Assembly: GCA_023091665.1 (NCBI GenBank)
Contig: JALJCQ010000017.1
Span: 62,001-126,000 of the forward strand
Length of the DNA stretch: 64,000 nucleotides
DNA from: Pythium myriotylum
Lineage: Eukaryota; Oomycota; Peronosporomycetes; Pythiales; Pythiaceae
Direction: 5' to 3'
The position numbers and the translations under genes are program-made. This document shows, piece after piece, positions 1 through 9,014 of this stretch. The notes below the pieces were generated by a model. The model saw nothing but the letters and a program-made list of their open reading frames with translations. It made no database searches and had not been told where the DNA came from. The number at the start of each line of letters is the position of its first letter. Position 1 is the stretch's first letter.

Positions 1-788
1 GAAAATACGTGCCCACTTCCCTCAGCCAAAGGACAGTTCGCTTCCTTGTGCCCGTATTTGTTGCACTTGTAGCACTTTCCGTTGAATTTGCCACCATCAC
101 TCTGCTTCTTCTTGTGCAGGGGCCCCTTGCCCTTGCCCTGAACCTGGCCGTGTCGCCGCGGTCCAAACTGTCCTCGCCGTGGACGCCCAACACGTAGGGC
201 CGTCTCCGTCACCTCCCTCTCTTGCATGCGCTCGTACTCTCTGCGGAGCATCTCCTTGGCCTCAAGCAGGTCAACACCAGGCTTGTTCTCGATGACTCGC
301 ACGATTGCTTCATACTCTGACGACAGGCTGCCTAGCAGCACCACCAGCTTCTCGTCCTCCTTCATGAGGTCTCCGATGGCCTCCATGGCCATCACGAGGT
401 TGTCGAACTTGAGCATGTGCTCCGAGATGTCTTCCCCTTGCACCATGCGCAGCTCATGATGCTTCTTTCGGAGGTTGATACGGTTGTGAAGGTTCCGCTT
501 CACGAAGTACCGCTCGAGGATCAACCAGGCCTCCATGGCCGTGGTTGCATTTCGCACCATCATCTGGAACGGAGGACTCAGTCGCATGGAAACAATCGCT
601 AACGCCTTCTCGTCGTTGACTTTCCAATCTTCCGTCGTCATGTCTGCATCCTCCTTCTTCGTGTCGATGTGGGCACGCAGGCCCTTCTTCAGCAGCGCCA
701 TGGTCGTTCCGTAGGCCCAGAGGAAGTAGTTCCCTTCGGTAAGAATGTCGTTCGTCTGGACGGACATGGTCACAGTCCTTGGGCTCAT
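1..788 (-). CDS. Copia-type Gag polyprotein, N-terminal part (runs off left edge)
   Basis: The minus strand is open from an ATG at 788 to the window edge (about 262 residues seen). The N-terminal part has the usual Copia Gag pattern (NYFLWAYGTTMALLKKGL, then helical segments around AMEAWLILERYF and a MLRREYERM stretch). Near the edge lies a basic glycine-rich linker and a CCHC zinc knuckle (CYKCNKYGHKEANC), which in this family packages the RNA. The part seen has no stop codon, but protease, integrase and reverse transcriptase would lie beyond the edge. The ATG lies inside the presumed primer binding site, and a second in-frame ATG at 767 could also serve. I see no frameshift in the visible part. 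Confidence 0.85.
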   Translation of the reverse strand, partial: MSPRTVTMSVQTNDILTEGNYFLWAYGTTMALLKKGLRAHIDTKKEDADMTTEDWKVNDEKALAIVSMRLSPPFQMMVRNATTAMEAWLILERYFVKRNLHNRINLRKKHHELRMVQGEDISEHMLKFDNLVMAMEAIGDLMKEDEKLVVLLGSLSSEYEAIVRVIENKPGVDLLEAKEMLRREYERMQEREVTETALRVGRPRRGQFGPRRHGQVQGKGKGPLHKKKQSDGGKFNGKCYKCNKYGHKEANCPLAEGSGHVF

Positions 789-800
789 AACCTATTGCTA
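781..800 (-). other. Probable primer binding site of the Copia element
   Basis: On the plus strand the segment GGGCTCATAACC resembles the anticodon arm of an initiator tRNA-Met. The minus strand would therefore pair with an internal tRNA fragment, the priming mode known for Drosophila copia. It sits exactly between the presumed LTR and Gag, and the Gag ATG is part of it. The tRNA match is from memory. Confidence 0.5.
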
Positions 801-1330
801 GTCAGAGCACTGGTTCGCTGAACTTGGTCGTTAGCAATACAAATGGAAAGTGAGTGTATTCAGTTAGAGTCCGCAAGTGGAGTGAGCGGCTCCCTCTCAC
901 TACGCTAAGTACTGTGTTCTAGAACCGAAGTTCTAGAACCATCGGCCTCCGTCGATGTTCATATACAAACCATACAAGCACTGTTGTGCCGGTTCTCGAA
1001 CCACATTCGAGAACAAGTAGAACACATAGAGCACAACTTCCGTCGATTGTGCTGGTCCGGTATCCGGATCTGCGACAGCGCATCTTCCATCTGGATGCTG
1101 CGTCCGGACTGACGTCACCGTCTCTGCACCGAGTTGACACAGGCAAGAGACAGGCGCTGCAACTGCAACAGAAACCACATCTTGGTTTCATTCGGTGGTC
1201 GAGGATGGATGAATCGATTAGTCGATCCCGTACTGTACCGTCTTCGGTGTCTACAATTCAGTATTCCGGCATTGTTGACTGATTTAGTGACCAACCATTC
1301 CATGCGGACAGAAAAGACTCCCGACACGGT
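801..1330 (-). repeat. Probable 5' LTR and leader of the Copia element (boundaries uncertain)
   Basis: No gene is visible between Gag and the secreted-protein gene at 1807. The stretch just upstream of the primer site is where the 5' LTR must lie if the element is intact. It contains duplicated TTCTAGAACC-type short palindromes at 917-940 and a related TTCTCGAACC/TTCGAGAAC pair at 993-1014. A segment at about 1190-1320 has partial similarity to 7080-7180 (shared ACCATTCCATGCG and TACC GTC blocks), suggesting a dispersed repeat. I cannot place the LTR ends because the 3' LTR is outside the window. Confidence 0.35.
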
Positions 1331-1806
1331 ATTGTCCCATATGGCTAACCAACCAAACGATCCGCCTCGTCAAGGTCGGACACTGACTGCATCGCGATCA
1401 CGGCTGCACAGTGCGTCGCAGTGGATGGCTACGGCGAGATCAGAGACCACAGCCATCCCTCAGCAACTCACAATTAACCAAGTGCCGAGTGCCGATTCTG
1501 GGCTCCGAAGTCCAAAGCCCCCAGCCCCGGGTGCCAGTCCCGGGTAGGGATTTTCGGACAAGACAAGATTGTAAGCTGTTTTAACATAGGCATATTGATG
1601 TATTAGGACCAACCTCCCAACCTCTTCACGCCGCAGACCCCGACGCACAACCAAACACAGCTGCACGCCCTTTAATCTAGATGTTGTGCTTACGGCGACA
1701 CGATGTTGGTGCGGTGGACAGATCCAACGCGCGTCGACGAACAGAGAGCAGCTTACCCTGAGTGGACTCACAGCGCGTCGCCCCACCTCAACACACAGTG
1801 CGCCGC
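1331..1806. other. Intergenic, 3' flank of secreted protein A
   Basis: This is the downstream flank of the minus-strand secreted-protein gene. I see no conserved reading frame and no clear repeat in it. Confidence 0.4.
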
Positions 1807-2724
1807 CTAGCAGTGCACGCGACCCGTCGACTGGCAGTTGGTGACGGCGAACCTGGCGCCGTTCGAGCACCTGCCGGTGACCACGTCGAGGCGATCGACC
1901 GGCTCGAACTTGGTGCGCCAGTAGCGCACCCACATGCCGTTGGACTGGAGGCTCTCGTAGCCGTAGCGGTCGCGGCTCCTGGTGACCTCGGCCTGGACCT
2001 TCTCTGCCACGGCGATGGCACACGTTCGCGAGCTGGTGGAGATCCAGCAGGCGATTTGCTGGCACTCCTTCTTGGTGCCGTCGATGATCTTGGCGATGAT
2101 GGGGGCGGCGGCAGCTGCGATCTGGAACACGGAGACGACCACCGCGGCCGTCACGAGCTCGAGCTCGCGCGAGGTGGAGGTCGAGTTGGGGACGTAGCCG
2201 ACGCTGCCGTTGGTGGTGGCATTGGCATTGGCATTGGCATTGGCATTGGCATTGGCATTGGCATTGGCATTGGCATTGGCATTGGCATTGGCATTGGCAT
2301 TGGCATTGGCATTGGCATTGGCATTGGCATTGGCATTGGCATTGGCATTGGCATTGGCATTGGCATTGGCATTGGCATTGGCATTGGCATTGGCATTGGC
2401 ATTGGCATTGGCATTGGCATTGGCATTGGCATTGGCATTGGCATTGGCATTGGCATTGGCATTGGCGGCGATGGCGACGGCGAGGTCGGTGTTGGCGACG
2501 CCGTTGGCGCCATCGGCACCATCGGTCTTGTACGCGTCAAAGTCTTTGAAGTAGGCGTCGGCGTCCGCGGTGACGAGCTGTTCGTGGTCGGCGTCGGTGG
2601 CGTAGATGGCGGCGTTGTTTTCGAAGTATTGTTCTTCCAGTTGGAGCTGGGCGTCGGTGGCACCGAAGATGGTGGCGGCGGCGATGACGGTGGCGACAGT
2701 GGTGAGAGCGGCGAAGCACTTCAT
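1807..2724 (-). CDS. Secreted six-cysteine protein with long Asn-Ala repeat (paralogue A)
   Basis: The predicted protein has 305 residues. The ATG at 2724 is chosen because it starts a clear signal peptide (MKCFAALTTVATVIAAA... cut near TDA); an upstream in-frame ATG would spoil it. After an acidic linker comes a (Asn-Ala) tract of 41 dipeptides, then a C-terminal domain with a hydrophobic segment (VVVSVFQIAAAAAPIIAKI) and six cysteines (KKEC, IACW, RTC, GRC, TNC, VHC end). The C-terminal domain aligns clearly with the plus-strand gene at 5949: both contain GMWVRYWRT and end in a VHC motif, with all six cysteines in the same order, so three disulfides are likely. The function is unknown. An extracellular or host-facing role is only an inference from the signal peptide, the cysteines and the repeat. 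Confidence 0.8.
   Translation of the reverse strand: MKCFAALTTVATVIAAATIFGATDAQLQLEEQYFENNAAIYATDADHEQLVTADADAYFKDFDAYKTDGADGANGVANTDLAVAIAANANANANANANANANANANANANANANANANANANANANANANANANANANANANANANANANANANANANANANANANANATTNGSVGYVPNSTSTSRELELVTAAVVVSVFQIAAAAAPIIAKIIDGTKKECQQIACWISTSSRTCAIAVAEKVQAEVTRSRDRYGYESLQSNGMWVRYWRTKFEPVDRLDVVTGRCSNGARFAVTNCQSTGRVHC
2218..2463. repeat. Perfect hexanucleotide array, 41 x GGCATT, in coding sequence
   Basis: There are 246 nt of uninterrupted GGCATT (AATGCC on the coding strand), encoding 41 Asn-Ala dipeptides of paralogue A. No unit differs from any other, which points to recent expansion. The unit is a multiple of three, so changes in copy number keep the frame. 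Confidence 0.98.
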
Positions 2725-2749
2725 GGTGTGGCTTGGTAGCTTGATGTCG

Positions 2750-2762
2750 AAATCGAGAATGA
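2750..2762 (-). promoter_or_regulatory. Initiator/FPR-like core promoter element of secreted protein A
   Basis: On the minus strand the segment reads TCATTCTCGATTT, which fits the oomycete initiator (YCAYTYY) plus FPR-type core promoter. It lies 26 nt upstream of the ATG. A second CTCACTG lies just before it. Confidence 0.55.
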
Positions 2763-2889
2763 CAGTGAGGCTGAGAGATTGACAGTCGACAGTTTCTGGG
2801 TTTCGATCGCTCCGCACCCACCGACGCTATTATCGACGACGAAAGAGAGCAGGTCTTCTTTGTTGAGCATTCAGGTTTTTTTCTCGTAG

Positions 2890-3085
2890 ATTTCTTTTCT
2901 TGCGGATTATTTCTGGTGGATTATTTCTCATGGATCACGTCCTGGATCATCTCGTGGATGATCTTTCGTGGATCTTCACGTGGATGATCTTTCGTGGACC
3001 GTCGCGTGGACCTTCGCTTAGACCATCGCGGGGACCATTTCATAGATCACCTCATCGCTCTTATCGTTCATAGCTCATCGCCTCG
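2890..3085. repeat. Degenerate tandem repeat upstream of secreted protein A
   Basis: The segment consists of imperfect copies of CGTGGATGATCTTT-like units, including a near-exact duplication GTGGATGATCTTTCGTGG spaced by a few bases, decaying to ATCGCCTCGGG copies at 3070-3100. It lies just upstream of the promoter of the gene at 1807-2724. Confidence 0.6.
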
Positions 3086-3879
3086 GGTGCCTATCGCCTC
3101 GGGTCTTACCGCCATGGGCACTTGGCGTCGCAGAGCAGATGCGGCGACTAGTGTGTGATGATCTTCTGGAGTTAGCCGCTTGGCGTGAAGAGCAGGGTGG
3201 GAGCACGGCCTAGTGGCGTAATCGTCGTGTGCGTCATGTGCTCGCAGTTGGCGTGCACTGAAAAACATCGTGGCAAGAGAGTCGGTCTCATCTCTCAAAT
3301 ACTGTACCGGAGAGTGCATCAACAGGGCCGTGTGGGATTGCATATAGACACATAGATAGGTCATCATTTGACTGATGGTGTCGTGGCGGTATCGTGGCGT
3401 ATTGTGTAAGTGTTCCAAAGAAATGACACGGGGAATGACACCGTATTCTCGGTTACGTTGCGGGTTACACTTGGATGTAACCTGATCCTTTGAGTCGATC
3501 TGTGGATGACCACCATGTCTCCTGGGCACTCTCATCACCTCGAGGATCAGCGTAACAGAGGTTGTGTGACCGCACACTCCATAAATGATGCGATCCATTC
3601 CTCTAGCCTCGGCGGATCATCCTTTTCACCGCATTCCATAGGATGTTCCGACGGCAATACGCGGCCTTGTCATAGCCGCGTTCATGCGTACTGAACTACT
3701 TTGGCGGTTCCACTCCGCCACGACCAAACTCGCACTCTTGCCACAGCATGTCAAGATGGCTTGGACACTTGGAAAGCTTGACCAGGTGGCTCGAGTTTGT
3801 GGTGGCGGGTGGAACTAACGCCCGCGTAGTTACGCCCGCACGGGCTACGCTTCAAGGAGCTGTTTGTCAGCTCGAGCTT
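3086..3879. other. Intergenic, no convincing gene
   Basis: Only short overlapping frames on both strands occur here, with no recognisable domain. The phrase TGGCGGTATCGTGGCG at 3384 recurs at 4697, and GGTTACGTTGC recurs at 3453 and 4624, suggesting remnants of one dispersed repeat. Confidence 0.4.
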
Positions 3880-4295
3880 GTGATTCGCATCACTCCACAG
3901 ATGTACATCTCACTTGCAATACCGGTGTTGATATCCTCTAGCCTACTCTTCATGTCGTTGATCTGGGCGTTCATGCACGCGAGCTCTCGCACCACAGCTT
4001 CTCAACTTGGTCCAGCAATATGCACCTTGCCCTGTCCAGCGTGGGCCAGCTCGTATCCGAGCTCAAGGCGTCGAACCATGCCCCCTTCGCCCGCAACATT
4101 CAACGAAATGCAATCTACTAGAGTGTGGTATGGAGCTCCACCTGTTTGAGCGACGTCATGAAGCCGTCGTTCATGCAGGAGTTGAGAGCTATTGGCACCA
4201 TCGTACCTGCGGTCGTCGCGACCCAAAGCAGAGACCAGCGCTATGAAGCCACCGAGAGCCGCTGGTATCACTGGTGCAACGGACTGAAGGACCAA
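3880..4295 (-). pseudogene. Possible decayed helical-protein relic
   Basis: Read on the minus strand, one frame gives a hydrophobic stretch (SVAPVIPAALGGFIALVSAL), a frame that degrades, one stop, and then a coiled-coil-like end (MNAQINDMKSRLEDINTG). The order hydrophobic hairpin then helical C-terminus recalls the helical protein at 45515-47110, but identity is too low to claim homology. It is flanked by the large palindrome at 4307-4389. It could equally be chance coding potential. Confidence 0.25.
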
Positions 4296-4306
4296 GGCTA
4301 GGGATG

Positions 4307-4389
4307 GGTTGCTTTCTGTTGGTACTTTGCAAGGCCATCAGGCCTTTGCAAGGCCATCAGGCCTTGCAAAGTACCAACAGAAAGCAACC
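4307..4389. repeat. 83-bp hairpin: 30-bp perfect inverted repeat, 23-nt spacer
   Basis: The left arm is 4307-4336 and the right arm 4360-4389. The arms are exact reverse complements (left arm starts GGTTGCTTTCTG, right arm ends AGAAAGCAACC). The spacer repeats the inner part (ATCAGGCCTTTGCAAGGCC), so an alternative, longer stem is possible. No gene overlaps it. Confidence 0.95.
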
Positions 4390-5948
4390 ATTCGCGTGAT
4401 GGTCCAGCCGAATATGGATGCAGTCACAGCGTCCACCATGCGCTTTGTCGCTTTCGCCTCATGCGGTGTCAATCCCAACTGTTTGGCTCGGCAAACTTCG
4501 TGTCTGCGGTGTCATTTTCAGCGGATTTGTGACACCGCATGTGACACCAAAGTGGCAAGAATACCGTCTGTCACCGCATCGTATCCGCTGACATACGGTC
4601 CTCTCCAGCCAATCGGAGAGCCGGGTTACGTTGCATAAAGCGCTCATTGGCTGTCAGACTCGAAAATACAACCTCGGTGTCATTTTTGGGATAATGTGGC
4701 GGTATCGTGGCGGACGAATCCGAGCGCGACTTTGCCCGATCGGACGCAATCGGATCGTTTCGATACCGATCGAGGCGGACGGAAGCGAATTTGTCTCAAT
4801 TGGACAGACGTTTTGCATCTGCTTTGGTATTGTATGGTCAGTCAGTCGCTGTCAGATCTCTGGCAAGTAGCACTGGAGGAGCGTCGTGGTCATCTTGTTT
4901 GGAGAAGAAGCGGAAGAACCGGAACACAAACCGTTTTGAGTCTTCCGGTCAACGCGGAGACTCAACTGCGTGATGTTGGCTTGTCTACTCGAGCTCGGAC
5001 ACTGGAGACTCGAGACTCGAGACTCCAGACTTGAGACTGGAGACTCGAGACTCGACTCAGGAGATGGACACTACACATTGAATACTACTGCTGGTAAACA
5101 CTGGAGAAGAAGGCCCACATCCTCGACCGCGAGTGACAACCTGCAATCGGCGAGATGATCGTACCAGTTTTTGTTCGCAGAGACACGCGTCCGCGAGCCT
5201 TGCAGTCGCGTGGTGGCATTGGTAATGGGAGTGAATGGAGTGCTTCGGTTATCGAAACAGGGTGAGCGTGGTTGTTGTCGTCCTTGGAAAACTCACGTCC
5301 CATCATCGGTCGATTTGTGCACACCTGCTTTGCTTGGAGGAATTGTGGGATCCCCAACCTGATCGTGATAGTTTTTTTTTTTTTATACTTCGAGCGTGGA
5401 TAGTCACACTCGCGAGTATCATGCAACGAGTAGGTGACACACTTCGTCTGCCGTCATCCTCCATGCTCTCTTCCTCAAGGATGGAAATGAAGAAGGGGAG
5501 AGGAGAAGAAAAAGAAGAGGATGCTGATGGCAAGGATGACGATGCACTCTCCGCACTACAGCCAGATCTTTGTCGAGAAGGAGGACAAGGTGAAGGAGGA
5601 GGAGGAAGAGGAGAAGGAGGAGGAGGAGGGTCCGAGGATGTTGAGTGGCGCTACTGCATGTGAACGCATCCTTGCGACAAACGTTTGTGTCACGAACTCT
5701 ACGATGGTCTCTCGCTCTCTTGTGCTAAGGGTGAAGCTACGACGGCTTGACGCTCCCTAGCTCTCATCCTCTGTCTGGACCTCGCGCTTCGTCTGGACCA
5801 ACTAGGCTGAACGCAAGTGCCACCAGACACTGTTCCCTCGCTCTCACAATCCAATCCACTCTCCAGTGCGCTCCAAGCACACACACTAACGCGAACCAAC
5901 GCACACCAACGCACACGAGCCAACAAGCCCACAAGCGCTTTGACAACC
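4390..5948. other. Intergenic with simple-sequence tracts, 5' flank of secreted protein B
   Basis: There is no convincing gene. A run of GAGACTCGAGACT-type 7-10 nt repeats occupies 5006-5065. A nearly pure purine strand (GAGGAGGAGGAAG...) occupies 5476-5640. A T12 tract sits at 5372-5383. The last part is the promoter and 5' leader of the gene at 5949, with C/T-rich TCACAATCCAATCC near 5838 as a possible initiator. Confidence 0.5.
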
Positions 5949-6560
5949 ATGAAGTTCACCACGACTGTCGCTGTTGCCGCCATCGCTGCCATCGCCTCCA
6001 CCGCCGTCGTCGCCCAGCCCGCCATCGACATCAACGCCAACGCCAACGCCAACGCCAACGCCAACGCCAACGCCAACGCCAACGCCAACGCCAACGCCAA
6101 CGCCAACGCCAACGCCAACACCAACACCAACGCCAACGGCTATGGCAACGGCTATGGCAACGGCTATGGCAACGGCAACCACACCGAGCGAGCCCTGGCC
6201 AGCGTGACGCCAGGCCAGGCCGCCGACGCCGCCATCGCCGTCTTCACGATCGCGCAGGCCGTGGCGCCGCTGCTCGCCAACATGTTCGGAGACGGCAAGA
6301 AGTGCCACCAGCTCGCGTGCTGGGTTGAGGCGCCCAACTACAACTGCCAGTTCGCGGCCGCCAACCAGGTCCAGCGAGAGCTCGCTCGCGGCCGCAACTC
6401 GTTCAGCGTCGTCAGCTCGGGACCCACGGGCATGTGGGTGCGCTACTGGCGCACGCAGTTTACGCCGCCGAACCGTGGCGAGGTCGCCGACGGCAAGTGC
6501 GGCGGCGGCACAAGCTTCCGGGTGTCCAACTGCCAGGAGACGGGGAAGGTCCACTGCTAA
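5949..6560 (+). CDS. Secreted six-cysteine protein with Asn-Ala/Asn-Gly-Tyr-Gly repeat (paralogue B)
   Basis: The predicted protein has 203 residues. The ATG at 5949 follows ACC and opens a signal peptide (MKFTTTVAVAAIAAIAS, likely cut after VVAQ or before it). The repeat region is 14 Asn-Ala, two Asn-Thr, one Asn-Ala, then three Asn-Gly-Tyr-Gly units. The C-terminal ~120 residues match paralogue A: a hydrophobic helix (AIAVFTIAQAVAPLLANM), GMWVRYWRT and six cysteines ending in VHC. The repeat is AACGCC here but AATGCC in paralogue A, so the two arrays expanded separately. The C-terminal domain is the conserved working part and the array the variable part. No database family is recalled. It could be a cell-surface, adhesive or effector protein; the sequence does not decide. 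Confidence 0.85.
   Translation: MKFTTTVAVAAIAAIASTAVVAQPAIDINANANANANANANANANANANANANANANTNTNANGYGNGYGNGYGNGNHTERALASVTPGQAADAAIAVFTIAQAVAPLLANMFGDGKKCHQLACWVEAPNYNCQFAAANQVQRELARGRNSFSVVSSGPTGMWVRYWRTQFTPPNRGEVADGKCGGGTSFRVSNCQETGKVHC
6033..6116 (+). repeat. Perfect hexanucleotide array, 14 x AACGCC, in coding sequence
   Basis: Fourteen exact AACGCC units are followed by two AACACC, one more AACGCC and then degenerate AACGGCTATGGC units. They encode the Asn-Ala part of paralogue B. Confidence 0.97.
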
Positions 6561-7245
6561 GCATCAGCATCGCTCGCCAACACGGATCAAGGCCAAGATC
6601 AAGACCATCCACGTGGCCGAGACCAACATGGCCAGGACCAAGATGAGAACCAGATCAACCACGGGGGCGAGGACAATCGAGATGAGGTGATGGTGAATCG
6701 TCCGTCGTGTAGGATGGTCGTGTAGGATGGATCCATGCAAACCGTACATCTTGTTGCATCGTACGCAGTATAAATAATAATCCTGCTTTACTTATGCTGG
6801 CCACCACGACTATTCAACAAGCATCCACCTCACTGTGCACAGCGCATCGCCGCTGATCGCTCTCGAGTTTTTCTCGTCAAATGTGTTGGCTGGTTTTGAC
6901 GGGCGTTGGCTTATGACACACGTGTGTGGGCGTCGTGGGATGTCGTTCCGTGTGCCTCCGGAAAACAAGCCTTCCTCACGCCCGAAACTGACCGTATGCT
7001 AGCGTGGTGACTAAACACAGGCTCAACATACATCTACCATCCCCTTATTTGCACTTGAAGCAAAGACGTGAAATGATTTGGTGGAGGATCCGGTACTATA
7101 CCGTCCTCTACTCAAGCTTATAGTATATTGGTGATCGACCATTCCATGCGCACAGGCAAGGCGGTCGGTACGATATTTACTTTTTTCCGTGCAAGGAACA
7201 CGCTCCTACATCCAAGTTACAGCTTGAATCTTGAGTTGGGAACAT
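6561..7245. other. Intergenic between convergent secreted protein B and cyclin
   Basis: This is the 3' flank of both genes. TATAAATAATAA at about 6770 may serve as a polyadenylation region for paralogue B. The part at 7080-7180 shares blocks with 1190-1320 (ACCATTCCATGCG, TACC GTC). No gene is seen. Confidence 0.4.
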
Positions 7246-8418
7246 TCACTTCTTCGAGTGGTATGGTATGATCGCGCTCATATCTTCAAGGCAAGGATAT
7301 AGGTCCTCAACCGAACAGGCTACACACGTTTCCCAGCGCCGTACCTATTCAAGACACTGATCAGCAAGTTGTCACAATAAAAGGAAATACTCGCGCTCAC
7401 CCATTCCTCTCCTGGAAACCTGCCCATGGCTATGCATCGTGCGAGAAGCAAGGCTGAGGCTGCTTGCATGGTAGGCGCATAACATACCATCAGCGGTAGA
7501 TGCAACAGTGCTTTTTGGAGGATGAACAGTGCGAGATGATTTTCCTCATTGTTGACAGGCAGGCGGTTTGAAAAATACTCGTAAAAGTCATGGCTGGTGG
7601 TGGCTGTTAGTTGGAATCCCAATACACCAAGAATTTCCCTCTCCTTACTGCTTGCGAAATTTAAATACGAGATCAACATCATTGAACACTCAGTTGATGC
7701 ACATCCGACTCACGCAATGATTTGGCTGCAATCGTACATTTTGTCGCTTACAGCAACAACGTCAACCAGGTGGATTGGTTTGGCCTCCTCATATTTGACC
7801 GCAATCTAAAGGAGAGAGTTGCAGTTAATTCATCGCAACAGCCAAATAAGAGAGTACTTACGAATAGGCATGTAAGCCCAACTAGCGGCAGTTCGGGTAT
7901 CGAGATTTCGACATGCTCGAGGTATCGGTCGATGTAGTTAACGCATAGGAAGAGAGTCTGCTCCTGAAGATTGAGTCTAGTGTGGGCGGCTCCTATCCAG
8001 TTCACGAGAATTGATCGCATCTTCACGCTGATGTAGGGCTGAGAACAACAAATGCTCAGTATGTCTATCATGTAAGATGTGCTTGACAGCTACTCACCTG
8101 GTGCAGAAAGTAGTCTGTTGTCACCTGGTTTCGCACCTGTGCGTCCTTGAGCTTCGTGTAGATAATCTCCACGAGCTCCTCGTTTTCCATATATGCGTAG
8201 GTTGCCCCAAGAACGCCGGTCATCCCATGTCGTTTCCGATCTTGACCTGCAATCTGGACGTTATCACCGCGCACGCGCCTTCTTACCGACGTTTTGAGCG
8301 CCCTCCACAATTTTTTGAGTTTGACAGCCAAGTGCGGAGTGGTCTGCTCAGGTGTTTGTTGATGCAGGACTCGCTTCGGGCTGCTTTGATATTGCTCGGA
8401 CTTCATATCACGACCCAT
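7246..8418 (-). CDS. A/B-type cyclin, five exons
   Basis: The minus-strand gene is spliced: exons 8418-8098, 8038-7862, 7805-7714, 7647-7401 and 7344-7246. All four introns (59, 56, 66 and 56 nt) are GT-AG with GTGAGT, GTAAGT or GTGAGC donors, and the joined frame gives 311 residues. Exon 2 starts the first cyclin box (KMRSILVNWI, then LFLCVNYIDRYLEH). Exon 3 supplies the conserved KYEE of box helix 3 and exon 4 the second fold (HDFYEYF, then APTMQAASALLLARC). Cyclins bind and activate a CDK through this surface, and the helix order is that of mitotic A/B cyclins. The N-terminal region is short (about 100 residues) and shows no clear destruction box, so an upstream exon ending at the AG before 8418 is possible. 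Confidence 0.85.
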
Positions 8419-9014
8419 TTCTACTTGCTGGGTGATACGAGAGAATGCTAACTTGCAGTGATGCCTGTTCTTGGGAGCGCAACTTAATGTGCGTAGAAAT
8501 GGAGGCCGCCACGACCTGCTGCAACCGTCTAGTATCTCAGCTTATCGTCCATTGAGATCCTAGATTATCACGGATCTTGTACGTAAGGGCCCATCTTCAC
8601 ATCAGTTCCGAACGGTTCTAGGATGCGGACAATTTCCTAGGATAGAGCATCGCCCTGACTGAGCATTTGTTCAGAGGATATTATATGTAGCGATTTAACA
8701 CTGCTAGGGTTAGTAGTACGCCGCAACTTCAAGCTCAAAGTCAAAGAAACAAAGGCCACATTACTTCTAAATCAGGACTGGGGTACGATTCCTAATTCAC
8801 AGAACACATAGCTCATTCTCAAGTTTGTGATGTGCAAGCAGTGCTTATTGATATCCACAAGAAAAGTCACAGCTGCTGCAGCTATGACTTTCTTCGGGCT
8901 AGGGTTTACAGCTAAGCTGCAAACACTACGTCAACGTTGGTTTCAAACCTTTTTTTTTTTCGGGGCCGGACCGATATCGGTGCCTCCTTGCTCGTGCCAT
9001 CTGGGTTCTTCCTC
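8419..9014. other. Intergenic, 5' flank of the cyclin and 3' flank of the next gene
   Basis: No gene is supported here. A T11 tract lies at 8950-8960. The part next to 8418 could hold a first cyclin exon or the promoter; TGCTAACTTGCAG at 8447 looks like an intron end on the other strand and supports nothing definite. Confidence 0.35.

Noticed and set aside
2210..2663. Long open frames over the GGCATT array in other frames (Ala-Leu, Met-Pro and Gly-Ile repeats)
   Set aside because: They are shadows of the microsatellite, which is open in all frames. Only the Asn-Ala frame has a signal peptide and a conserved cysteine domain.
5747..6554. Open frames with Gln-Arg, Thr-Pro and Gly-Val repeats over the second array
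   Set aside because: Same cause; only the frame from 5949 has a paralogue and a signal peptide.
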